A DNA stretch of 64,000 bases from Mycobacterium lacus. GTDB taxonomy: Bacteria; Actinomycetota; Actinomycetes; Mycobacteriales; Mycobacteriaceae. Shown in pieces: positions 29,731 to 38,807 of this stretch. The stretch's first letter is position 1; every line of letters begins with the position of its first letter. The notes under the pieces were generated by a model. It made no database searches. It was given only the letters and a program-made list of their open reading frames with translations, and was not told where the DNA came from. A program made the translations under genes and the position numbers. Location of the stretch: contig NZ_AP022581.1 of NCBI RefSeq assembly GCF_010731535.1, forward strand, positions 1,187,952-1,251,951. The letters are read 5' to 3'.

Positions 29731-30759
29731 ATGCGCTGGGCAAGCCAGGGCGTGGCGGTCAACGGGGTGCCCGTCGATGACGGCGCCCTACCCGGATTGC
29801 AGCGGATCGGCTTCGTCCGAAGCGTGCGCGTGCCGCATTTCGCGGGCATCACCTTCCACGAGGTGCTGTGCAAGTCCGCGTTGAACAAGGTGCCCGACGC
29901 GGCCGTGCTGCCATTTCGCTACACGGTCAACGGCTACCGCGGCTGCTCGCACGGTTGTCGCTATTGTTTCGCCCGCCCGACCCACGAATACCTGGACTTC
30001 AATCCAGGCAACGACTTCGACACTCAGGTCGTGGTCAAGACCAACGTCGCCGAAGTCCTGCACCGCGAGCTGCGGCGTCCGTCGTGGCAGCGCGAGACCG
30101 TGGCCCTGGGCACCAACACCGACCCGTACCAGCGCGCCGAGGGCCGCTACGCACTGATGCCGGGCATCATCGGCGCGCTCGCCGGATCCGGTACGCCATT
30201 CTCCATCCTGACCAAGGGCACACTGCTGCGCCGTGACCTGCCACTCATCGCCGATGCGGCCCAACGGGTTCCGGCATCGGTGGCGGTGTCGCTGGCGGTG
30301 GCTGACCCGCACCTGCACCGGGACGTCGAACCCGGCACGCCTACACCGCAGGCGCGGCTGGGGCTCATCTCCGCGATCCGCGACGCCGGTCTGGACTGTC
30401 ATGCGATGGTCGCGCCGGTCCTGCCATACCTCACCGACTCCGTCGAACACCTCGACGGGCTGCTCGGCCAGATCGCCGCCGCGGGCGCCACCGGCGTGAC
30501 GGTTTTCGGCCTGCACCTGCGCGGCTCGACGCGCGGCTGGTTCATGGCCTGGCTGGCTGGCGCGCATCCCGAACTCGTCGGCAAGTACCGCGAGTTGTAC
30601 CGGCGCGGAGCATATCTGCCTCCCAGCTACCGCGAGATGCTGCGGCAACGGGCGGCGCCGCTGATCGCAAAGTACCGGCTGACGGGTACGCACAGTGCGG
30701 TACAGCACGCCGCCGCGGAGGCGCTGGTGTCGGGACCCGTCCAGGCGACCCTTTTCTAA
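29731..30759 (+). CDS. SplB-like radical SAM protein (Rv2578c-like)
   Basis: A 342-residue radical SAM enzyme. The cluster-binding cysteines C72, C76 and C79 lie in GCSHGCRYCFARPTHEY, followed by GTNTDPYQRAEGRY and PFSILTKGTLLRRD. The family relates to spore photoproduct lyase-like proteins and is called Rv2578c family; the substrate is unknown. Some mycobacterial relatives carry an intein at this locus, but the length here excludes one. The next gene on the other strand is decayed. Confidence 0.92.
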   Translation: MRWASQGVAVNGVPVDDGALPGLQRIGFVRSVRVPHFAGITFHEVLCKSALNKVPDAAVLPFRYTVNGYRGCSHGCRYCFARPTHEYLDFNPGNDFDTQVVVKTNVAEVLHRELRRPSWQRETVALGTNTDPYQRAEGRYALMPGIIGALAGSGTPFSILTKGTLLRRDLPLIADAAQRVPASVAVSLAVADPHLHRDVEPGTPTPQARLGLISAIRDAGLDCHAMVAPVLPYLTDSVEHLDGLLGQIAAAGATGVTVFGLHLRGSTRGWFMAWLAGAHPELVGKYRELYRRGAYLPPSYREMLRQRAAPLIAKYRLTGTHSAVQHAAAEALVSGPVQATLF

Positions 30760-30761
30760 CC

Positions 30762-30820
30762 GCGAGCGCGCATGCTTGCACGGCAACACGCCGGAAACGC
30801 GTGCATTTGCGCGCGCTCGC
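30762..30820. terminator. Imperfect palindrome after the radical SAM gene
   Basis: GCGAGCGCGCATGCTTGCAC (30762-30781) can pair, with mismatches in the middle, with GTGCATTTGCGCGCGCTCGC (30801-30820). It starts 3 bp after the stop and faces the decayed phosphatase gene. Confidence 0.5.
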
Positions 30821-30828
30821 TCACGGAG

Positions 30829-31353
30829 CTAGGGGCGCGGCTTGGTCAGGGTCAACTGGTCGATCGCCGTAACTGCCCGTACGGTCCGGTCACCGCGTAA
30901 TACGTCGCCGCGATCGACGTATTGCCGCCCGCCCGGATCGACATCGAAAGCCGCGAAGCCGTAAGGGTCCTCGCGGTCGCGAAACGCCGACCATGGCGCG
31001 TCCTCCGTCACACATATCGGCGGCTTGCGCCCGATCGCCGGATCGAATGCGCCGACACCCGCCGTCCAGCCTGGTTATCGCCGAAACTAGTGAAGCGCAA
31101 TGGCTTTCGGCCGTCGTACCGTCCCCAGCTCCGGTTGGCGCCGTCGCGCACTGCGGTGTACACGTACTCGGTGTCGGGGGTCAGGTCGGTCAGGCGAGCG
31201 TGGTTGACCCGAACCGCGGCGTGGGACTTGGCATCGCGGTACCTTCTGATTTCGGCCGCCAGCCCCGCCCACTCCGACACCCGCCCCGACGAGCCCCGTC
31301 GCGCCCGTCGTCAGCAACCTGCGGCGGCTGATGCCCGGGCTGACGTCGCTCAT
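30829..31353 (-). pseudogene. Decayed purple acid phosphatase (Rv2577-like) with a large internal deletion
   Basis: Three overlapping minus-strand pieces belong to one gene. The 5' piece opens with a twin-arginine signal (SDVSPGISRRRLLTTGATGLVG). The next, in another frame, has the fibronectin-like domain text ARLTDLTPDTEYVYTAVRDG and GRKPLRFTSFGDNQAG. The last has the expected C-terminus DPYGFAAFDVDPG ... TAIDQLTLTKPR. The metal-binding catalytic core of about 300 residues between them is missing, and at least two frame breaks exist. The M. tuberculosis homologue has about 529 residues. Non-functional. Confidence 0.8.
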
Positions 31354-31408
31354 GCATGCTTGATACCGGAGCCCGGCAACCTACCGGTAAACACGCCGCC
31401 TGTGCCGG

Positions 31409-32254
31409 CTAGTGGCGGTGTGGTTCGAGCAATGCAGCCTGCCCGGTGGCTGGCGGCCTTTCCGACAGCCACTCGCGGGTGGCGGCGTGCGAGCGCTCGA
31501 TGAGCGTCGCCGCGTGCGAGAAGTCGGCCCCGGAGATGGCGACCGGACACAGCGGCCGGATAACGCGCAGGTCAACGGCTTTCTCGAAGCGCTCGACGTC
31601 GACGGCCAGGCGATGGTTGACGGCGACAGTCATGGCGTGCAATGCCATGTTCGCCGCGGTCTTGGGTGAGGCGGGCAGGTCGCACGAGTAGCCGGTCGGC
31701 AGTACCCAGACTCGGTCGGCGCCCAGCGCCACGGCATGCGACACCGGGGTGTTGTTCACGACGCCCCCGTCCACGAGATCACGCCCGGCGATGTTCACCG
31801 GGGGGAAGATGCCGGGGATGGCGGCGCTGGCCGCGATCGCGTCGACCGCGTTTCCTGACGACAGCAGAACATCGGTGCCCGAGATCACGTCGGTGGCCAC
31901 CACATGCAGTGGGATCGGCGCGTCCTCGAGTCGGGCGAATTCCAGCTTGTCGGCCAGCAGCCGCCGCAAACCCGTGTTGGGCACGAGGTGTGTGCGACGG
32001 CCCAGCATGCCCATGAGGCCCGCGATCGGGTGGGCGGGAAATATGTCTTTCCGGGACAGGGACAGCCACAGGTCGGCCAGCCCGCGGATTCCGGCGGCAT
32101 CGGGACGCGACGCGATCCACCCGCCGTTGACCGCGCCCACGGACGTGCCGACGATCAGGTCCGGTGTTATCCCCTCATCGGCCAGGGCGAGCAGCATCCC
32201 CACGTGAATGGCGCCAAGGCTGGCGCCGCCGGACAACACGAAAGCTGTGGGCAC
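31409..32254 (-). CDS. Patatin-like phospholipase
   Basis: A 281-residue protein with all patatin elements: oxyanion glycines SGGASLGA near the N-terminus, nucleophile S38 in GTSVG and the dyad D162 in LVDGGVVNN. The family hydrolyses acyl ester bonds of lipids. No signal peptide is visible, so a cytoplasmic location is likely. It lies between the decayed phosphatase and a divergent small secreted protein. Exact lipid substrate unknown. Confidence 0.9.
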   Translation of the reverse strand: MPTAFVLSGGASLGAIHVGMLLALADEGITPDLIVGTSVGAVNGGWIASRPDAAGIRGLADLWLSLSRKDIFPAHPIAGLMGMLGRRTHLVPNTGLRRLLADKLEFARLEDAPIPLHVVATDVISGTDVLLSSGNAVDAIAASAAIPGIFPPVNIAGRDLVDGGVVNNTPVSHAVALGADRVWVLPTGYSCDLPASPKTAANMALHAMTVAVNHRLAVDVERFEKAVDLRVIRPLCPVAISGADFSHAATLIERSHAATREWLSERPPATGQAALLEPHRH

Positions 32255-32316
32255 ACATGTATCGTAAGGAGTTTTGCGTCAAATACCGCGGCAATGAATG
32301 CGGTAGCGTTTTCGAC

Positions 32317-32745
32317 ATGACGAACGTGCGAACGGTAGCGAGCGCGGTCTCAGTGTCAGGGGTGGCAGTCATTGCGGCGGCGGTATACGCGACCGCACCC
32401 GCGATCTCACACGCTGACCCGGCCGGCCATCAGGTGACCTACACGGTGACTACCACCAGCGACCTAACGGCCAACATCCAGTACATGAACACCGATCCAC
32501 CGAGCCAGGCCGTTTTCAACGCCGACTCGTCGAAGTACATGATCACCGTGCACACCCCGATCACGGGCGGCGAGCCGCTGGTCTACACGACCACGCTGGC
32601 CAACCCGAACCAGTGGGCGATCGTCACCGCGAGCGGCGGCCTGCGGGTCAATCCGGAATTCCACTGCGAGATCGCCGTCGACGGGCAGGTGGTGGTGTCA
32701 CAACAAGGTGGCAGCGGCGTCACGTGCTCGACGCGGCCCTGGTAA
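32317..32745 (+). CDS. Small exported protein, Rv2576c-like (MmpS-like fold)
   Basis: A 142-residue protein. The N-terminus (TNVRTVASAVSVSGVAVIAAAVYATAPAISHADP) is a signal or membrane anchor ending in an AxA-type site (SHA). The mature part is beta-rich with two cysteines (FHCEIAVDG and GVTCSTRPW) and resembles the C-terminal domain of MmpS proteins. An ATG 20 codons upstream would only add a basic extension. No MmpL partner is adjacent. Function unknown. Confidence 0.82.
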   Translation: MTNVRTVASAVSVSGVAVIAAAVYATAPAISHADPAGHQVTYTVTTTSDLTANIQYMNTDPPSQAVFNADSSKYMITVHTPITGGEPLVYTTTLANPNQWAIVTASGGLRVNPEFHCEIAVDGQVVVSQQGGSGVTCSTRPW

Positions 32746-32954
32746 CGCGTCACGCGCGCAGTCAGAGACGGCGGGGAGCTTCCGGGCGCCAGCGAAATTC
32801 CGTTCCCGGATGGTAGATCAGGCCGCTACACAGCAGCACGGCGAACCGCTCGGCAGCGCCGCGACGAGTTCGACCTCGGCGTCGCCGACGGGCCGGCGAT
32901 ACGGCTCGGCGTCTGGAACGGGTGTCCTCCAATCGGGGACACGGATTGAGTCGG

Positions 32955-33833
32955 TCACCCAAGGTCTGCGGCGGCGAAGGTATCGCACTGGTTCGGGTCG
33001 CCGGTTTGATAGCCCACGGTGAACCATTTCTGCCGTTGCGCCGACGAGCCATGGGTCCACGACTCGGGATTGATGCGTCCGGTCGACTCCCGTTGGATGC
33101 GGTCGTCGCCCACCGACGCGGCGGCCGACAGCGCGTCTTGAATGTCCTTGTCGCTCAACGGCTCCAGGAACGGAGCACCGGTGCTTTCCTGCCTGACGGT
33201 CGACGCGTAATGTGCCCACACCCCGGCGTAGCAGTCGGCCTGCAATTCGGTGCGCACCCCATTGCCCGCCGCACCCTGCGCGCCCTGCTGCGCGCGTCCG
33301 AGCAGGCCCTGCAGGTTCTGCACGTGATGGCCGTATTCATGAGCCACCACGTACTCCTGCGCGAATGGTCCACCGCTGGAACCGAATTGGTCCACCAACA
33401 CCTGGAAGAAGTCGGTGTCGAAGTAGGCCGTCTTGTCCACCGGGCAATAGAACGGACCGACCGCGCTGGTGGCGGGCCCGCAGGCGGTGTTCACCTGGCC
33501 GCTGAACAGCCGCATATGCGGCCGGGTGTAGCTCGGCATCAGCTGCTTCCACACCGCGTCCAGGGAGTTGCCGGTGGCCACCACGCGGCACTGCACGTAC
33601 CTGTTGGCGTCGGCCCCGGTCTTGCACTTGTTCAGATCGAAACCGGGGGCTATGTCGTCGCGGGTGCTCACCTGCTGCTGGCTCAAGACGCCGCCGGGAT
33701 CGACGCCGAGGAGCATCGCCACCACCACGATCAGCAGGCCACCGATACCGCCGCCGATGGCGATCCGCCCACCCCCACCACCGGACGTCGAGGTGGTGCT
33801 GGTGTCGATCCGCATACCTTCGTTGAAGGTCAT
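32955..33833 (-). CDS. Neutral zinc metallopeptidase, YpfJ family (Rv2575-like)
   Basis: A 292-residue protein: short cytoplasmic start, glycine-rich stretch, one transmembrane helix (~27-47) and an extracytoplasmic domain with the zinc motif HEYGHH (H165, E166, H169). Cysteines in LNKCKTG, VQCRVV, NTACGP and FYCPVD suggest disulfides. The YpfJ/zinc_peptidase family is predicted to be a metalloprotease; no substrate is known. The 209 bp between its stop and the convergent upstream gene hold nothing I recognise. Confidence 0.9.
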   Translation of the reverse strand: MTFNEGMRIDTSTTSTSGGGGGRIAIGGGIGGLLIVVVAMLLGVDPGGVLSQQQVSTRDDIAPGFDLNKCKTGADANRYVQCRVVATGNSLDAVWKQLMPSYTRPHMRLFSGQVNTACGPATSAVGPFYCPVDKTAYFDTDFFQVLVDQFGSSGGPFAQEYVVAHEYGHHVQNLQGLLGRAQQGAQGAAGNGVRTELQADCYAGVWAHYASTVRQESTGAPFLEPLSDKDIQDALSAAASVGDDRIQRESTGRINPESWTHGSSAQRQKWFTVGYQTGDPNQCDTFAAADLG

Positions 33834-33841
33834 GGCCCAGC

Positions 33842-34345
33842 CTAACGCTGTTGTGGCGCCGTGAACCGGGCGTCGGTGTAGCGGCGCAGGTTCGTCAGAA
33901 ACCGCCGCAAGGCCAGGTTCAACAGCGGCCGAACCAGGAACATCACCAGCCGCGGCGGGCCGGCGGCCTTCTGCGCCATGGTCCAGGTCAGCCGGCAACC
34001 ACCGGGGATGACCTCGACACGGTAGTCTTCGGCGAAGGCGGCGACGGCTTGAGTCGAGCATTCATTGAACCGGAATGCCATGCGGGTGAAGGGTTCCCAG
34101 GCGAGGAACTCTTCGTTGCCGACGATGCCCCCGCGCATGTCGACGGTGCGGGTCGTGCCCACACCGTGCGGCTCCGGACTGGTCCAGGTCACCTTGGTGA
34201 TCACCTTGGCCCAGCGTGGCCAGGCCTCGGCATCGGAGAGCACCTCGAACAGCTGCTCCGGCGTGATCGCGAGCTCGACGGCGTTGCGGAAGCGGTATGG
34301 CGCGGTTTCGACGAAGCTGAGGTCGACGCGCTCGCAGGGGAACAT
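33842..34345 (-). CDS. SRPBCC (polyketide cyclase/START-like) protein, Rv2574-like
   Basis: A 167-residue protein from an ATG that gives the M. tuberculosis length. The SRPBCC ligand-binding fold is suggested by ELAITPEQLFEVLSDAEAWPRWAKVITKVTW and the C-terminal long helix RLVMFLVRPLLNLALRRFLTNLRRYT. Ligand unknown. It ends 8 bp before the metallopeptidase start, suggesting one transcript. Confidence 0.88.
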   Translation of the reverse strand: MFPCERVDLSFVETAPYRFRNAVELAITPEQLFEVLSDAEAWPRWAKVITKVTWTSPEPHGVGTTRTVDMRGGIVGNEEFLAWEPFTRMAFRFNECSTQAVAAFAEDYRVEVIPGGCRLTWTMAQKAAGPPRLVMFLVRPLLNLALRRFLTNLRRYTDARFTAPQQR

Positions 34346-34376
34346 GACCCTAGACAGTAGCCGGGCAGCGCCGCCC

Positions 34377-35264
34377 CTAGCCGGGACCGTCGCTGGCGGC
34401 CGCCAGCAGCGGCACCACCACATCGCTGATCGGAGTGGCCAACCCGTGGGTGCGGGCCTTGCGGACGATCACGCCGTTGCGCAGGTCCCATTCCAGCCGC
34501 CGGTGGCTTTCCCGGTCGGCCAGCATCGAGGTCCCCATGTCTTCCGGGACCGAACGGAAACCGGCAACCATCTCCTCGACCGCGTCGTCGCCGAGCCGGG
34601 CACCTTCGGCGCGCGCCACCGCCAGGCATTCGGCGAGATACCGCCGGGATAGCGCGGCGACGTCGTCGCGCCGGAACATCCCGGACCGCCGCCCGGCCAG
34701 CACCATGAACCCGGCCAGCGCGTTGACGAGCAGCTTGCGCCAGGCCGCGGTGATGAAGTCAGGGTCGCAGGTCACCCGGCAGCCGGCGCCGCCCAGCAGT
34801 TCGGCGATCGTGGCCGCCGCCGGTCCGCCGGGCAGCACCAGCGCGGGCTCCCCGCGCAGGCGCACCCACCCCTCGGGCTGGGTCTCGGCCGAATACCACA
34901 CCAAGCCGGGGACCACCGGTGAGGACGGGCAGTGCGGCAGCACCTGCTCGACCTGCTCCACACCGTTTTGCAGGACGGCGACGACGGTGTGATCGCCGCA
35001 CAGGCGGGTCAGCCAGCCGTGGGCATCGTCGTTCTGGGTGGCCTTGACCGCCAGGATCAGCGCGTCGACCGGGCCATTGACCTCGTCGGGATCGGTGTGC
35101 ACCGGGCCGGGTACCACGATGGGATCCTCGCCGTCGGGCCGCAGTTCGATGCTGTCGCGACGGGTGCGCCCGCACAGCAGTACCGAATGCCCCGCCTTGT
35201 GCAAAAGCGCGGCGACCGTCGTTCCGACGGCACCGGGACCGACTAGCGCAATCGTGGTTGAGAT
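34377..35264 (-). CDS. Ketopantoate reductase-like protein (Rv2573-like) with no canonical start codon
   Basis: About 295 residues of the PanE/ApbA family: N-terminal Rossmann motif [20 protein letters not shown], then [10 protein letters not shown] and the catalytic-lysine region [12 protein letters not shown]. The family reduces 2-dehydropantoate with NADPH in pantothenate synthesis, or related keto acids. The frame upstream of the Rossmann motif contains only GTT-ATC-TCA-ACC-ACG-ATT before a stop. No ATG, GTG or TTG therefore precedes the cofactor-binding loop; the first TTG lies inside it. Initiation at ATC (35264) or ATT (35252), or a base error, must be assumed. Confidence 0.8.
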   Translation of the reverse strand: MSTTIALVGPGAVGTTVAALLHKAGHSVLLCGRTRRDSIELRPDGEDPIVVPGPVHTDPDEVNGPVDALILAVKATQNDDAHGWLTRLCGDHTVVAVLQNGVEQVEQVLPHCPSSPVVPGLVWYSAETQPEGWVRLRGEPALVLPGGPAAATIAELLGGAGCRVTCDPDFITAAWRKLLVNALAGFMVLAGRRSGMFRRDDVAALSRRYLAECLAVARAEGARLGDDAVEEMVAGFRSVPEDMGTSMLADRESHRRLEWDLRNGVIVRKARTHGLATPISDVVVPLLAAASDGPG

Positions 35265-35345
35265 AACCCGAAACTACCCTGCATGGCGGATGCCGCCGGC
35301 GGGCCCCTCTACACTGAGCAGTCGTCCAAACCGGGTAGATGGGGA

Positions 35346-37121
35346 GTGTTTGTGCTGCGCAGCCACGCCGCGGGTTCGCTACGGAAGGGCGACGCCGGGC
35401 AGCGGGTGACGTTGGCCGGCTGGGTGGCCCGCCGCCGAGACCACGGTGGCGTCATCTTCATCGACCTGCGGGACGCCTCCGGCGTGTCGCAGGTCGTATT
35501 TCGGGAGCCCGGCGTGCTGGCGCAGGCGCACCGGCTGCGCGCCGAGTTTTGTGTCGCGGTGGCCGGCGTCGTCGAGATCCGTCCCGAGGGCAACGCCAAC
35601 CCCGAGATCGCCACCGGCGACATCGAGGTCAACGCCGCGTCGCTGACCGTGCTCGGTGAGTGTGCGCCGCTGCCGTTCCAGCTGGACGAGCCCGCGGGGG
35701 AGGAATTGCGGTTGAAGTACCGCTACCTCGACCTGCGCCGCGACGGCCCCGCGTCGGCAATTCGCTTGCGTTCCAGGGTAAATGCCGCCGCACGGGCGGT
35801 GCTGGAGCGCCACAACTTCGTCGAGATCGAGACGCCGACGATCACCCGCTCGACGCCGGAAGGCGCGCGCGACTTTCTGGTGCCGGCCCGGCTGCACCCC
35901 GGTTCGTTCTACGCGCTGCCGCAGAGCCCGCAGCTGTTCAAGCAGCTGCTCATGGTGGCCGGGATGGAGCGCTACTACCAGATCGCCCGGTGCTACCGCG
36001 ACGAGGATTTCCGCGCCGACCGCCAGCCCGAATTCACCCAGCTCGACATCGAGATGAGCTTCGTCGACGCCGAGGACATCATCGCGATTTCCGAAGAGAT
36101 CCTGACCGAGCTGTGGGCGCTGATCGGCTATGAGATCCCGACGCCGATCCCGCGGATCGGCTACGCCGAAGCCATGCGCCGATTCGGGACCGACAAGCCC
36201 GACATGCGGTTCGGCCTCGAGCTCGTCGAATGCGCGGAGTTCTTCAAGGACACCACATTTCGTGTGTTCCAGGCGCCGTATGTCGGCGCGGTGGTGATGC
36301 CCGGCGGGGCGTCGCAGCCGCGGCGCACGCTGGACGGCTGGCAGGAGTGGGCCAAACAGCGCGGGCACCGGGGACTGGCCTACGTCCTGGTGGATGACGA
36401 CGGCACTCTGGGTGGCCCCGTGGCCAAGAACCTCACCGACGGCGAACGCGCCGGCCTGGCCGCGCATGTCGGGGCCCAGCCCGGGGACTGCATCTTCTTC
36501 TCGGCGGGTCCGCCGAAGTCCTCGCGGGCGTTGCTGGGCGCGGCCCGCATCGAGATCGCCCGTCGGCTTGACATGATCGACCCGGATGCGTGGTCGTTCG
36601 TCTGGGTGGTGGACCCGCCGCTGTTCGAGCCGGCCGAGGAGGCGACGGCCGCCGGTGACGTCGCGGTCGGGTCGGGGGCGTGGACCGCGGTGCACCACGC
36701 GTTCACCGCGCCGAAGCCAGAGTGGGCGGACCGCATCGAATCCGATCCCGGCAGCGTGCTGGCCGACGCGTACGACATCGTCTGCAACGGCCACGAGATC
36801 GGCGGCGGGTCGGTGCGTATCCACCGCCGCGACATCCAGGAGCGGGTGTTCGCGGTGATGGGTCTGGACCAGGCCGAGGCGGAGGAGAAGTTCGGATTTC
36901 TGTTGGAGGCGTTCATGTTTGGCGCGCCTCCGCACGGCGGGATCGCGTTCGGATGGGACCGGGCCGTCGCGCTGCTGGCCGGGATGGACTCGATCCGCGA
37001 GGTGATCGCGTTCCCCAAGACCGGCGGCGGCGTCGACCCGCTGACCGATGCGCCCGCGCCGATCACCGCCCAGCAGCGCAAGGAGTCCGGAATAGACGCC
37101 AAGGCTCGCGAGCAGACGTAA
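35346..37121 (+). CDS. aspS: Aspartyl-tRNA synthetase
   Basis: A 591-residue bacterial-type AspRS. The GTG start matches M. tuberculosis AspRS ([17 protein letters not shown]). Order: N-terminal OB-fold anticodon domain ([19 protein letters not shown]), class-II catalytic core with motif 2 [19 protein letters not shown], the GAD insert (~residues 290-420) and motif 3 [14 protein letters not shown]. It charges tRNA-Asp; mycobacterial AspRS is reported to be non-discriminating and also makes Asp-tRNA-Asn for amidotransferase correction. Its stop lies inside the left arm of a palindrome that an IS element has split. Confidence 0.97.
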   Translation: MFVLRSHAAGSLRKGDAGQRVTLAGWVARRRDHGGVIFIDLRDASGVSQVVFREPGVLAQAHRLRAEFCVAVAGVVEIRPEGNANPEIATGDIEVNAASLTVLGECAPLPFQLDEPAGEELRLKYRYLDLRRDGPASAIRLRSRVNAAARAVLERHNFVEIETPTITRSTPEGARDFLVPARLHPGSFYALPQSPQLFKQLLMVAGMERYYQIARCYRDEDFRADRQPEFTQLDIEMSFVDAEDIIAISEEILTELWALIGYEIPTPIPRIGYAEAMRRFGTDKPDMRFGLELVECAEFFKDTTFRVFQAPYVGAVVMPGGASQPRRTLDGWQEWAKQRGHRGLAYVLVDDDGTLGGPVAKNLTDGERAGLAAHVGAQPGDCIFFSAGPPKSSRALLGAARIEIARRLDMIDPDAWSFVWVVDPPLFEPAEEATAAGDVAVGSGAWTAVHHAFTAPKPEWADRIESDPGSVLADAYDIVCNGHEIGGGSVRIHRRDIQERVFAVMGLDQAEAEEKFGFLLEAFMFGAPPHGGIAFGWDRAVALLAGMDSIREVIAFPKTGGGVDPLTDAPAPITAQQRKESGIDAKAREQT

Positions 37122-37135
37122 AAGCCCCAATTTCG
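37108..37135 (+). terminator. Left half of the aspS 3' palindrome, split by an insertion sequence
   Basis: GCGAGCAGACGTAAAAGCCC followed by CAATTTCG. Joined to 38773-38804 it restores a near-perfect hairpin (arms of about 28 nt, three mismatches and one bulge) like the ones after ruvB and rel. The two halves are now 1.6 kb apart. Confidence 0.75.
37128..37135 (+). repeat. Target-site duplication, left copy
   Basis: CAATTTCG directly before the IS; the right copy at 38765-38772 is CCATTTCG (7 of 8 identical). Eight bp is the usual duplication size of ISL3-family elements. Confidence 0.75.
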
Positions 37136-38764
37136 GGCTCTTCTGACAGTTCCGTGGGTGGATAGCAGCGAAGTAGGGGCGCACGCCGTTGTGGCTTAAG
37201 GTTTCTGGCTTGTGAAGGGTCCGAAACCAAAGGAGCCAGCAACGACGTGCGCAATGTGAGGCTATGGCGTGCGCTGCTTGGTGTCGACCGCCGCACGGTA
37301 ATCGAGGACATCGAGTTCGCTGAAGACGGCGATGGCGCGGAGTTGGTGGTGGCGCGGGTGCGCTCGCGCAGCGGTATGTCGGGCCGCTGTGGCCGCTGTC
37401 AACGCAAGGCGCCCTGGTATGACCGGGGTGAGGGACCGCGGCGGTGGCGGGGCTTGGACTTGGGCACGATCCGGGTGTTTTTGGAGGCCGAGGCGCCGCG
37501 GGTGAATTGCCCCGCCCATGGGCCGACCGTGGTGATGGTGCCGTGGGCGCGTCACCATGCTGGACACGTTTGCCTTTGATGACACGGTGGCCTGGCTGGC
37601 GGTGGCCTGCTCGAAAACCGCGGTGTGCGAACTGATGCGAATCGCCTGGCGCACCGTGGGGGCAGTCGTGGCCCGGGTGTGGGCCGACACCGAAAAGACC
37701 GTCGATCGGTTCGCCAATCTGCGTCGTATCGGCATTGACGAGATTGCCTACAAACGCCACCACAAGTATTTGACGGTGGTGGTCGACCACGACAGCGGCC
37801 ACCTGATCTGGGCCGCGCCCGACGCGACACCGCCACCCTGCGGCGCTTCTTCGACGCGCTGGGTGCCGACCGGGCCGCGCAGATCACCCATGTGTCCGCC
37901 GATGCGGCGGACTGGATCGCCGACGTCGTCGCCGAGCGTTGCCCGGCCGCGATCCGTTGCGCCGATCCGTTTCACGTGGTGGCCTGGGCCACCGAGGCCC
38001 TGGACGCCGAGCGGCGCCGGGCCTGGAATGACGCGCGGACGCTGGCGCGTACCGAGGCCAAATGGGGCCGTGGCCGGCCCGCCAAGAACACCGCGCCGCG
38101 GCCGGGTCATGAGCGGGCACGGCGGCTCAAGGGTGCCCGCTATGCGCTGTGGAAAAACCCCGAAGACCTCAGCGAACGTCAAACCGCCAAACTGGCCTGG
38201 ATCGCCAAGACCGATCCCCGGCTATACCGTGCCTATCTGCTCAAAGAGGGCCTACGGCACGTGTTTTCGGTCAAGGGCGAGGAAGGCAAACAGGCCCTGG
38301 ACCGGTGGATCTCCTGGGCGCGGCGCTGCCGCATCCCGGTATTCGTCGAGCTGGCCGGCCGCATCGTGCGCCACCGCCAGGCCATCGACGCCGCCCTCGA
38401 CCACGGCCTGTCCCAGGGACTGATCGAATCCACCAACACCAAAATCCGGGTCCTGACCCGCGTCGCGTTCGGGTTTCACAACCCCGCCGCACTGATCGCG
38501 CTGGCCATGCTCGCCCTCGGCGGCCACCGCCCCACACTGCCCGGCCGCGGCTAACACCCCACCAGGGCACCCCTGGCGGGCCCCTTCCGCAACGTCGCCG
38601 ATTCTGCGCCACCCGCGCGTCGGTGTCCATGTCGTTCCGCCTCGCTGCGCTCGGGGGGCTCCACATGGACACCTCCCACGCAGGCAGCGCCAACGAGCAA
38701 CTATCGCGGAAGGGAGCAAGAAGAAACTTCCAACCCATCAACCCACGGATAGGTCAGGAGCACC
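37136..38764 (+). mobile_element. ISL3-family insertion sequence (1629 bp)
   Basis: Ends are imperfect inverted repeats: left GGCTCTTCTGAC...CCGTGGGT, right (reverse complement) GGTGCTCCTGAC...CCGTGGGT, 26 of 38 positions identical. An 8-bp near-identical duplication flanks it. It holds one transposase gene with ISL3/IS1557-type domains, disrupted by frame breaks, and about 210 bp of non-coding sequence before its right end. Inserted between aspS and the YjbR-like gene. Confidence 0.88.
37247..38554 (+). pseudogene. ISL3-family transposase, disrupted by two frame breaks
   Basis: The GTG start has AGGAG upstream. The first part holds a zinc-finger-like N-terminus (CGRCQRKAPWYD ... VNCPAHG). 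Near 37560 the frame changes (GHV should continue as TFAFDDTVAWLAV). The middle part carries the first catalytic Asp (IGIDEIAYKRHHKYL). Near 37822 a second break occurs (WAAP should continue as GRDTATLRRFF), where CCCGACG probably lost a G. The last part carries the second Asp (CADPFHVVAWATEAL) and the Glu (GLIESTNTKIRVLTRVAFGF). All DDE residues are present, but not in one frame, so an active transposase is unlikely unless the breaks are errors. Confidence 0.85.
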
Positions 38765-38772
38765 CCATTTCG

Positions 38773-38804
38773 TGCCGAAATTGGGGTCTTGTGCGTCTGC
38801 TCGC
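38773..38804 (+). terminator. Right half of the split aspS palindrome
   Basis: TGCCGAAATTGGGG followed by TCTTGTGCGTCTGCTCGC pairs with 37108-37135. Together with the duplicated target it also forms a small residual hairpin (CCATTTCG-TGC-CGAAATTGG) that could still terminate transcription of the convergent YjbR-like gene, whose stop is 4 bp away. Confidence 0.7.
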
Positions 38805-38807
38805 CGG

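Noticed and set aside
29731..30759. Possible intein in the Rv2578c-like protein
   Set aside because: Length is 342 residues with continuous radical SAM motifs, leaving no room for an intein.
35379..37802. An 807-codon minus-strand frame across aspS and the IS
   Set aside because: Pure antisense shadow of aspS with arginine/glycine/histidine-rich composition and no domain.
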